Source: Actinomycetota bacterium (lineage in GTDB: Bacteria; Actinomycetota; Geothermincolia; Geothermincolales; RBG-13-55-18). Taken from it: a stretch of DNA of 64,000 bases. Positions 27,382-34,789 of this stretch are shown here, piece by piece. The notes beneath the pieces were generated by a model that saw nothing but the letters and a program-made list of their open reading frames with translations, was not told the DNA's origin and did not search any database. The DNA is taken from assembly GCA_014360645.1 (NCBI GenBank), contig JACIXD010000001.1, positions 173,647 to 237,646 on the forward strand. Direction: 5' to 3'. The position numbers and the translations under genes were made by a program. The first letter of the stretch is position 1; the number at the start of each line of letters is the position of its first letter.

Positions 27382-30165
27382 TCAGTCGAGGGGATATCCC
27401 TCGGTGTTGTGGCCGCCCGCGATGCGCCCGTTGAAGAGGAAGTATACGGGCCGCTCGGCCATGATGGGGAGGTCGGAGGTAACGCGTATGGATACGTCCC
27501 CGTGGGGTCCGTCATGCACGCCGATACCCAGATCGTCCCCGTGCACGGCCACGGTGGCGCGGGAACGCGCCTTCACTGTGAGCTCACGGCGCACGTTTTT
27601 CCCGTCGCCGCACAGGTAGTCCAGGGTAACGCGGGCGACAACGTCTCCGGGGTTCTGCAGGCACAGCCAGGTGTGGAACCCCGGCCGCGTGCAGCCCTCG
27701 GCGAAGACCCACTTCGTGTGGGGCCGGGGGGATCCCACTACGTTATGGCCACCGGGCCAGGCCCCGTTGTAGTTGAAATACATGGGTCTTTCGGCCACCA
27801 CCGGCACGTCCGAGGTCACCTTGATGGATACGTCCCCGTGGGGTCCGTCGTGGGCCCCGATGCCCAGGGAATCGCCGTGCACGGCCACGGTGGCGCGGGA
27901 ACGCGCCTTCACCTTGAGCTCCCGGCGCACGTTTTTCCCGTCGCCGCACAGGTAGTCCAGGGTAACGCGGGCGACAACGTCCCCGGGGTTCTGCAGGCAC
28001 AGCCAGGTGTGGAACCCCGGCCGCGTGCAGCCCTCGGCGAAAAACCACTCCGGGGAGGGGGCTGAAGCGCCCATGACGTTAGAGCCGCCGTCCCATGACC
28101 CGTTGTAGTTGAAATACATGGGTCTTTCGGCCACCACCGGCACGTCCGAGGTCACTTTGATGGACACGTCCCCGTGATCGTTGTCGTGGGCGCCGATCCC
28201 CTCCGCGTCGCCGTGCACGGCCACCGTATAACGTGCCCTGGCCCTTACCGTCAACGTCCTGCGCACGTTGGCCCCGTCCCCGCAGAGATAGTCCAGGGTC
28301 ACGTGGGCCTCCTCCTCCCCCGGGTTCTGCAGCGTGAGCCAGGTGTGGAATCCCGGCCGCGTGCATCCCTCGGCGAAGTACCACTCCGTGCGGGGAGTGT
28401 CAACGGCCATGACGTTGTGCCCGCCGGACCAGGTCCCGCTGCCGCCGTCGTAGTCGAAATAGAGCGCGCGTTCCGCGATGAGCCCCTCCTGGTCGCTGAT
28501 GACGGAGGCGCTGACCTCCTGGCCGTCGATGGTGGTGTTCACGGGCACGGTCATGCGCGAGCGCGGAGGTATGGTGATCACCTTGATCACCGAGAGGCCG
28601 CTGGGCAGTATATACCTGATCTGCACCATGATCTCGCGGTCAAGGGGGTTCATAAGCAGGATCCATTGGCTGAATCCCCTGCCGGTGTAACCCTCCGCCA
28701 TGTAGCACCTGCTCTTGACCTTCTCCGGGGGCCAGATGTCCGGGACCTCCTCGTGGCTGTAGGAGGCGCTGTGCCGGGCGTCCTTGCGGAACATGGGCCA
28801 GGCGGCCAGGTCGGACCGGTACGGCCCCGTCTCCCAGCAGAAGAGCTTGCCCGTCTGGCCTTCCGCTCCGGTGGCGATGACCAGCTCCGTCCTGCCGTCG
28901 GCGTCGATGTCCCCCACCGCCACGCTGTTGAACATGTTGCCGCCCATGTCCGCGTCCAGCACGTGCTCGCCGTTGGGATCGTAGGCCATGATGGAGAGGC
29001 CCTCGGAGATGATCACGTCCATGTCGCCGTCGCCGTCGATGTCCGCGATGGCCGGCGAGCCCATCTTCTGTACCGGCCAGAAGCAGCGCGTCCACTTCAC
29101 CCGCCCGTCGTGCTCCCAGACGTAGATGTTGCTGTCCAGCGAGCCCAGGGCCACCTCGTAGAAGCCGTCGCCGTCGATGTCCGCCACCGCCGGGGAGCCG
29201 AAGTTGTTGTCGCCGGTGTTCACGGGCCAGCCGGGCAGGCTCTCCCCCCGGTAGTTGAAGGCGTAGACGTGTTTGCCGTCGGCATAGGAGAGATAGTTAC
29301 CGGCGCCCGGATTGGTGTTCTGCCAGAACAACCCCGTGCCCACTACGATGTCGGGGAAGCCGTCGCGGTCGAGGTCGGCGATGGCGGGAGAGGACCAGAT
29401 CACCTGGGGCAGGCACTTCGGCCAGCCGCTCTTGATGGAGCCGTCTCCCTCGAAGACGTAGAGCAGGCCCCCCCTGGGCCAGGGCCAGTTGTTCCCGCCC
29501 CAGCAGTCGGCGCCGATGACCACCTCGTCCCTGCCGTCCAGGTCGATGTCGGCGCAGGCGGGGGAGGACCACACGGTGTCGGCGTTGTAGTACTGCCAGG
29601 CCGTCGGCCCCTGGTAATGCCAGGCGGTTATGTAATGGCCCCACGACCCCACCACGATCTCCAGGTCCCCGTCCCCGTCCAGGTCGCCGCAGGAGGGCGA
29701 GGAGAAGACCTCCTGGCGTCCGAAGGCGGAGCCCGCGAACTTGGGCCAACCCCACGCCGAGAGCGGTTGGCCGTCTGCGTTCAGGCCGTAGACGTAGCCG
29801 CTGTCGCAACCGAAGAAGATCTCCAGCCTGCCGTCCCCGTCGCAGTCCACGGCCATGGGGGTGGACTGGATGGGGGCGCCGGTGTAGAAGTCCCACCTTA
29901 TCCCGCCTCCGGCGTCCACGCAGTAGAAATGCCCGTTGGAGTTGCCTATGAGGACCTCCCGGCGCCCGTCCCCGTCGATGTCCGCCAGGGTGGGGGAGGA
30001 GTGCTTGAACATGCTCCCCATGTCGTGCACCCACTCCAGCCGCCAACCCGGCGGGTAGGTGTAGGCGGCGGCCCGGCGAGCGGGGAGCGCGAGGGCGGCG
30101 GACAAAGCCAGGATGATGCCGAAAAGGATCACGGCGACCGGCATCGCGGGGTTACGCTTCCTCAA
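27382..30165 (-). CDS. Secreted FG-GAP/VCBS propeller protein with four surface repeats
   Basis: 927 residues from TTG at 30165, chosen because AAGGAGG stands about eight bases upstream; the open frame continues to 30351 without a site. Signal peptide RKRNPAMPVAVILFG and following helix, then residues about 35-470 with at least eight calcium-binding FG-GAP blades (DIDGDGRREVLIG, DCDGDGRLEIFFG, DLDGDGDLEIVVG, DIDLDGRDEVVIG, DLDRDGFPDIVVG, DIDGDGFYEVALG and two more). From about residue 486 come four repeats starting at AEGYTGRGFSQWILL then three FAEGCTRPGFHTWL copies, each ending VVAERPMYFNYNG. The last two units are nearly identical in DNA (period 336 bases). Predicted extracellular, probably wall- or glycan-associated. 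It converges on the acyl-CoA synthetase gene. Confidence 0.88.
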   Translation of the reverse strand: MRKRNPAMPVAVILFGIILALSAALALPARRAAAYTYPPGWRLEWVHDMGSMFKHSSPTLADIDGDGRREVLIGNSNGHFYCVDAGGGIRWDFYTGAPIQSTPMAVDCDGDGRLEIFFGCDSGYVYGLNADGQPLSAWGWPKFAGSAFGRQEVFSSPSCGDLDGDGDLEIVVGSWGHYITAWHYQGPTAWQYYNADTVWSSPACADIDLDGRDEVVIGADCWGGNNWPWPRGGLLYVFEGDGSIKSGWPKCLPQVIWSSPAIADLDRDGFPDIVVGTGLFWQNTNPGAGNYLSYADGKHVYAFNYRGESLPGWPVNTGDNNFGSPAVADIDGDGFYEVALGSLDSNIYVWEHDGRVKWTRCFWPVQKMGSPAIADIDGDGDMDVIISEGLSIMAYDPNGEHVLDADMGGNMFNSVAVGDIDADGRTELVIATGAEGQTGKLFCWETGPYRSDLAAWPMFRKDARHSASYSHEEVPDIWPPEKVKSRCYMAEGYTGRGFSQWILLMNPLDREIMVQIRYILPSGLSVIKVITIPPRSRMTVPVNTTIDGQEVSASVISDQEGLIAERALYFDYDGGSGTWSGGHNVMAVDTPRTEWYFAEGCTRPGFHTWLTLQNPGEEEAHVTLDYLCGDGANVRRTLTVRARARYTVAVHGDAEGIGAHDNDHGDVSIKVTSDVPVVAERPMYFNYNGSWDGGSNVMGASAPSPEWFFAEGCTRPGFHTWLCLQNPGDVVARVTLDYLCGDGKNVRRELKVKARSRATVAVHGDSLGIGAHDGPHGDVSIKVTSDVPVVAERPMYFNYNGAWPGGHNVVGSPRPHTKWVFAEGCTRPGFHTWLCLQNPGDVVARVTLDYLCGDGKNVRRELTVKARSRATVAVHGDDLGIGVHDGPHGDVSIRVTSDLPIMAERPVYFLFNGRIAGGHNTEGYPLD
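27505..28176 (-). repeat. Tandem 336-bp coding repeats
   Basis: Two adjacent units of 336 bases (27505-27840 and 27841-28176) are nearly identical, with long exact runs such as the block encoding the GDGKNVRREL segment. They encode the last two 112-residue surface repeats of the FG-GAP protein. A third, more diverged unit follows from about 28177. Confidence 0.85.
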
Positions 30166-30979
30166 CTCTCTCGTCCTCCTTGCTTCCCTGTTCCAGGTCT
30201 TTTCCTCGCACGGACGATATCCCTCCGACATACCCCGGGATCCATCTGTCTTGATCTCTCCCACCCCGTGCTCTTTCGCGCGATACAACAGGCCGCCCTC
30301 GTTGATACCGCACCCGGAGATCGGGGGCTTCGTCGATCGACATCCAGACACTCGCCTTCAACATCAACATCAACATCAACAACGCGCGGGGGGCGCGATG
30401 ATCTCTCCTCCCCCGGTGGCGTTTCCTGAGGGCGCCTCATGCGGTACGGTCATCCGCGAGGCAAGAGCTCACCAGCGGACGGTTTCTTTTTCCGATCCCG
30501 AGCGCCGATGTCAACGCAACGCATGGTGCTAGCGCTGCCGGGCATGCGCACCTCTCCACATTCGCTTATAATGTAATTCGACTTCCGGGAGGGCTCACTT
30601 GATATCGTAACGGCCCATGGCTCGGGCATGGAGTTGACCTCCATCAACCCACCCGCGTCAGGGGCAGGGAGAGCGGCAGACGCGGGGCGCCCTGCTCCCG
30701 CGGGATGGCGGAGGGTGCGCCGGGAGGGATGGTACCTGCGAAAGGGCTCGGATCGCGGGGCGACGGCCCGGGGTTTCCGGGATGCCGGCGTCCGCGGGCG
30801 CGGCCTTTCCGGCCTTTCGCGGCATAACCGCGCCCGGAGAGGGAGGTGCCGGGTCGAGTATTTCGCTTCTGGGGAGCGGCATGCTTGAGAGCGCGGAACG
30901 CCTCCCGGCCGACGGAGGATGGTTTAAGGTCTGATCGCGGTGGGCAGAAAGTTACGCGGGACGGAGGGGGTCCGGCCGG
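30166..30979. other. Long intergenic region between divergent genes
   Basis: Separates the FG-GAP protein (minus) from the GT2 gene (plus). It holds a hexamer microsatellite at 30358-30381 and a TATAAT at 30567-30572 without a convincing -35. Several open frames cross it, but none has a ribosome site or recognisable motifs. It probably carries regulatory sequence for both flanking genes. Confidence 0.5.
30358..30381. repeat. (TCAACA)x4 microsatellite
   Basis: Four perfect hexamers, then ACG. It lies about 190 bases upstream of the FG-GAP gene start on its minus strand, so it would be in the promoter or leader region. A length-variable tract there could alter expression; that is inference. 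Confidence 0.8.
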
Positions 30980-32524
30980 GTGCGGAAAGGCAGCGCGGGA
31001 AAGGAGCGCGAGGGGTTGGAAGGACGCCATGGAGCAGGCCGTGATGAGCGGGCCGCGACGAGGGACGATCGCCCCCTGGTGAGCGTGATCATCGCCAACT
31101 ACCGGGGCGAGGCGCTCCTGCCGCCCTGCCTGGATTCCCTGCGCGCCCAGGACACCGACCGGCCCTTCGAGGTCATCGTGGTGGACGACGGCTCCGACGA
31201 CGGGAGCGCCGAGCTGGTGCGCTCGCGATACCCCGAGGCGAGGCTGCTGGTGAACGCGAGGAACGTGGGGCCGGCCGCAGCCAAGAACATCGGCGCGTCT
31301 CAGGCAAGGGGCGATTACCTGGCCTTCCTGGATAACGACGTGGAGCTGCACCCCTCCTGGATGCGCTACATGCTCGAGGCCATGGCCTCCGGTGACGAGG
31401 CGTTGGGAGCCTGCGCCTCCCACATCATGCTCAACGGTCACTCCCGCGTGCTCAACAGCACGGGGGGGCTGATAAACCTGCTGGGATACGCCTGGGACCG
31501 GGGCATATTCAAGGAGGATTCCGGCACCTATGCCCACGCCACCAGGGTTATGTATGCCTGCACGGCGGCGATGATGATAAGTAAAGGGGTGTTCGAGGAG
31601 CTGGGCGGCTTCGACCGGCGCTACCGCTACCTTTTCGAGGACGTGGACCTGGGGTGGCGGATGAACATCCGCGGCTACCGGGTGGCCTACGAGCCGCGGG
31701 CGGTGGCCAGGCACCTCCTGTCCTCGACCATGGGCAGGCGCCGACTCCGCAACCAGTACCTCTACGAGCGCAACCGCATGCGCGCCATGATCAAAAACAT
31801 GGAGGCCGATACCCTGAAGTTGATCCGTAGGGAGTTCTTCTTCTGGTTCGGGCAGCGTATGCGCTCGGAGATGGAGAGCGGTCTCACCGCGCGCCAAAAG
31901 GTGGCGCTTCCCCTGCGTATGGCCCAGGCGGTGGCATGGAACCTGTTCTGGCTGCCTGACACCCTGCGCCTCAGGAAGGAGACGGCGAGAAATCGCGCGG
32001 TGAGCGACCAACAGCTCATCTCCGCGGGCGTGCTCTGCCCCCAGATCGGCGAGCCCCCCGTGGGGGTGGACCCGAGGGGGAACGGAAACGGGGCGGAAGT
32101 CATGGCGGGCGAGGTCGAGATAGGCTCCCGGGCGGACATGGCTCGCGTGAGGCCGGGGGCGCTGGGTGAGGGGTGGTACGGCCCGGAGACCGACGCCCGG
32201 GGGGTCTCCTTCCGCTGGACCGCGCAGCGGGCGACGGTCTTTCTCCGCGCCGGGAGGCGGACCCGGCATCTCTGTGTGCGCACGGTGATGGCGCACCCGG
32301 AAGGGTTGTCCCGCGTGGCGGTGAGGATAGACGGCCGCCAGGTCTCGAACTTCGAGGTCCCCAACGAGTATCACGTACACCGCATACCCCTTCCCCGTCC
32401 CGTTGAACCGGGCGTGCGGCAGGTGGAGCTCAGGGTGGAGAACCCCTTCCGTCCGAGGGACGTGCTGCGGGTCGAGGACCACCGCACCCTGGGGATCGCG
32501 GTGGCCTACCTGGGCCTGCACTGA
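30980..32524 (+). CDS. Glycosyltransferase family 2 with C-terminal beta-sandwich module
   Basis: 514 residues. GT-A domain in residues about 33-290: LVSVIIANYRGEALLPPCL, VDDGSDDGS, nucleotide-sugar/metal region FLDNDVELHPSWM, and FEDVDLGWRMNIRGYRV. A basic helical linker follows. The C-terminal about 120 residues form a separate module opening GWYGPETDARGVSFRWT and ending VAYLGLH, related in pattern to a module inserted in the next gene. The start is uncertain: GTG 30980 has GGAGGGGG nine bases upstream, TTG 31016 has AAGGAG nine bases upstream; both precede the conserved domain. Rhamnosyl-type transfer is common for this subfamily but is not shown by the sequence. Confidence 0.88.
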   Translation: MRKGSAGKEREGLEGRHGAGRDERAATRDDRPLVSVIIANYRGEALLPPCLDSLRAQDTDRPFEVIVVDDGSDDGSAELVRSRYPEARLLVNARNVGPAAAKNIGASQARGDYLAFLDNDVELHPSWMRYMLEAMASGDEALGACASHIMLNGHSRVLNSTGGLINLLGYAWDRGIFKEDSGTYAHATRVMYACTAAMMISKGVFEELGGFDRRYRYLFEDVDLGWRMNIRGYRVAYEPRAVARHLLSSTMGRRRLRNQYLYERNRMRAMIKNMEADTLKLIRREFFFWFGQRMRSEMESGLTARQKVALPLRMAQAVAWNLFWLPDTLRLRKETARNRAVSDQQLISAGVLCPQIGEPPVGVDPRGNGNGAEVMAGEVEIGSRADMARVRPGALGEGWYGPETDARGVSFRWTAQRATVFLRAGRRTRHLCVRTVMAHPEGLSRVAVRIDGRQVSNFEVPNEYHVHRIPLPRPVEPGVRQVELRVENPFRPRDVLRVEDHRTLGIAVAYLGLH

Positions 32525-32741
32525 TCAGGGGGCTGCGCTTTGCCGGCGCGGAACGGGTTTACCGCCCTCCCGTCATGGGATAACCTGTGCAGTTGAAGGA
32601 GCGCGGGGCATCCGGCGCAAGGGAGGGGGGACGATGCAGGATGGCCTGGACGCGTGAAGGGGCGCGGGAGAAGGAGGAGGGTCGCGTGGCATGCCCTTGC
32701 CTTCCCCGGTGCGCCGATGAGGTCGAGGAGGATCTCACGAC

Positions 32742-34469
32742 ATGCGCATACTCCTGGTCACCTACCGCTACGGCAGGGATATCCCCGGCGGGGGCGAGAG
32801 GTATCTGAGGGAGCTCATGCTCCGCCTCGCCGCGAGGGGCCATCACGTGGAGGTGTACACCACGCGCTCCCAGCGCATGATCCAGACCCCCTTCAACTAT
32901 CTGGTATGGGATAACTTCCTTCCCGCGGGGGAGGAGGAGGACGAGGGGGTCAGGGTGCGCCGCTTCGAGGTGAGGAACCCCAGGCCTAGGCGGGCGCGGC
33001 GTATCGTCGACTCCATCCTCGCCATGCAGGAGAGGGAAAGGGAAAGCCCCGTGTTCTCCGCGCTCATGGAGGAGGCCGTCGCGGGAACCGAGGAGCACTG
33101 CTTCCTCTGCGGGTGGCACGAGCCGGAGAGGTGGGAGGACGGCCCCGCACGCTGGACGCGCCGCTCGGCCATCCTGGTGCTGGGCGGCGAGGACCTGGAG
33201 GGGGTGGTGGTCGAGGCCTATCCCTACATGGACACCAACCTGCAGGTGGAGGTCTCGGGCGAGGGGTCCTGGGAGTTCGAGTTGTCCATGGGGCGGACCC
33301 GCGAGCTCAGGGTGGCCTTCGGAACACGCCTCTCCGCCGTGGTCAGGTTCACGGTATCGAGGACGGCGCGCCCGGCCGGCGATGTGCGTGAGGTAGGACT
33401 TGCGGTGCGCCGGGTCACCGCCCTGGCGGGGGGCCGGGAGTGCGAGCTGGAACTGGAGCGAGGCTGGAGGGAGTTCCTTGACACGGCGCGGGAGTCCGCC
33501 CTGGCGAGGGTCCTGTGGGGGGCTGCGGAGCGCAGGCCGCCGCGAGCCTCCAGACATCACCGCTATATCATGGGCCCCCGGTCCCCCCGGCTGGAACGGG
33601 AGGTGATGGCCGCGGCCCGGGGCTGCGACGTGGTGCTGGGGGCCATGGTCCCCATGTCCACCCTGGACCTGGCTTGGCGGGCCGCAAGGGCTTACGACAA
33701 GCCGTTCGTAGCCTTTCCCCTCTTCCATACCCGCGACCCCAACCATTACTGGGATCATTTCAGGAAAGCCCTGGAGGGCGCGGCGGGGGTGGAGGCGAAT
33801 TCCGTCGCGGTGGAGGAGCTGATGCGGGAATGGGGACTCTCTTCCTTTGCCGTAGGTCCCGGATATGACCTGGAGGAGTTCGCGTCGCCGCACATAGACG
33901 GCCGCCGGTTCCGGGAGCGTTTCGGCTTCGGGAGCCGGCCGCTGCTTCTTTGGGTGGGCAGAAAGAACGAATACAAGGGCTACCGCGCCGCCATGGCCGC
34001 CCTCCGCCTGGTGCGCGAAAAAGCGCCCGAGGCGGCGCTGGTGATGATCGGGCCCGATGAGGATAACCTCCCCGTGAGCCAGGACGGCGTGTATTACCTG
34101 GGGGCGCAGCCGCGCTCCACGTTGCTGGACGCCTACGACGCCTGCGACGCGCTGCTCTTTCCCTCCCTTCACGAGAGCTTCTGCATGGTCTTCGGGGAGG
34201 CCTGGCTGAGGGGGAAGCCGGTGCTGGGGAACGCCTGCTGTGCGGCGGCGCGGGGCATAATCGAACACGGCGTGGACGGCTATCTCTGCAGGGAGGTAGA
34301 GGAATACGCGCAGCGTGTTCTCGAGCTCATCGCGGATCCCGCCCTGGCCCGACGCATGGGGGAGAGAGGAAGAGAAAAGATGCTCGCCACGCGGGGATGG
34401 GACCTCCTCGTGGAGCGCCTGGAGGAGAAACTGCGCGAGATCGCCGGCGGGGATCGCGAGAGGGTCTGA
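32742..34469 (+). CDS. Glycosyltransferase family 4 with inserted beta-sandwich module
   Basis: 575 residues, about 180 longer than a usual GT4. The N-terminal Rossmann half starts MRILLVTYRYGRDIPGGGE. Near residue 125 it is interrupted by a module, GWHEPERWEDGPARWTRRSA, then strands to about residue 235 (VREVGLAVRRVTAL); the GT fold resumes near GCDVVLGAMVPMSTLDLAWR. The donor half has LLLWVGRKNEYKGYRAA, MIGPDEDNL and HESFCMVFGEAWLRGKPVLG, with the EX7E-type motif. The inserted module matches the pattern of the preceding GT2's C-terminal domain. It may bind acceptor glycan. Start at ATG 32742; only a weak GAGGAGGAT about 13 bases upstream. Confidence 0.88.
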   Translation: MRILLVTYRYGRDIPGGGERYLRELMLRLAARGHHVEVYTTRSQRMIQTPFNYLVWDNFLPAGEEEDEGVRVRRFEVRNPRPRRARRIVDSILAMQERERESPVFSALMEEAVAGTEEHCFLCGWHEPERWEDGPARWTRRSAILVLGGEDLEGVVVEAYPYMDTNLQVEVSGEGSWEFELSMGRTRELRVAFGTRLSAVVRFTVSRTARPAGDVREVGLAVRRVTALAGGRECELELERGWREFLDTARESALARVLWGAAERRPPRASRHHRYIMGPRSPRLEREVMAAARGCDVVLGAMVPMSTLDLAWRAARAYDKPFVAFPLFHTRDPNHYWDHFRKALEGAAGVEANSVAVEELMREWGLSSFAVGPGYDLEEFASPHIDGRRFRERFGFGSRPLLLWVGRKNEYKGYRAAMAALRLVREKAPEAALVMIGPDEDNLPVSQDGVYYLGAQPRSTLLDAYDACDALLFPSLHESFCMVFGEAWLRGKPVLGNACCAAARGIIEHGVDGYLCREVEEYAQRVLELIADPALARRMGERGREKMLATRGWDLLVERLEEKLREIAGGDRERV

Positions 34470-34513
34470 CGCGCCCGCAGGCGGAGTTCTTATGGGCGAT
34501 AGAGCCGGTCCGC

Positions 34514-34541
34514 TTGATGGGTGACCGTCACCGCGTATGAT
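34514..34541 (+). promoter_or_regulatory. Promoter, upstream copy
   Basis: TTGATG (34514-34519), 16 bases, TATGAT (34536-34541). Matches sigma70 consensus at four of six and five of six positions. Lies 109 bases upstream of its duplicate. Confidence 0.6.
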
Positions 34542-34622
34542 CGTCAAAGGCATGAACCCGGGACGGGACGCCTCATGACCGCCCTATGACCGACGCTTTC
34601 ATGGGAGATACGACCGGTCCGC

Positions 34623-34650
34623 TTGATGGGGAACCGTCACCGCGTATAAT
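34623..34650 (+). promoter_or_regulatory. Promoter, downstream copy
   Basis: TTGATG (34623-34628), 16 bases, perfect TATAAT (34645-34650), about 140 bases before the glycosidase start. The duplication suggests dual start sites or increased output for the secreted protein. Confidence 0.68.
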
Positions 34651-34789
34651 CGTCAAAGGTATGAGCCCGGGACGGGGGCGCCGCGTGACCGCCCGATGAC
34701 CGCCCGTAAAGAGGGGCGGCCCCGGCGCGTTCTGATTCATGATGGTTGCGAAGAGAGAGCGGAGGGGAAGGAACGGATAAAGGAGGGCC

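Larger units (their letters stand above)
34492..34701 (+). repeat. Tandem about 109-bp promoter-region duplication
   Basis: Copy 1 (34492-34591) and copy 2 (34601-34701) are about 85-90% identical by eye. They share ATGGG, CCGGTCCGCTTGATGGG, CCGTCACCGCGTAT, ATCGTCAAAGG and GACCGCCC blocks in the same order, with a one-base length difference near the end. Each copy contains a complete -35/-10 pair. Together they fill most of the 320-base gap before the glycosidase gene. Confidence 0.85.

Noticed and set aside
27505..28176. Regular direct repeats that at first resemble a spacer-repeat array (also 35651-36292).
   Set aside because: Units are 321-336 bases, contiguous and in frame with protein repeats; there are no short repeats with unique spacers, hence no CRISPR array.
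30113..30532. A 139-codon plus-strand open frame in the 30 kb intergenic region.
   Set aside because: Overlaps the start of the minus-strand secreted protein, has no ribosome site and no conserved features; part of it is the TCAACA microsatellite.
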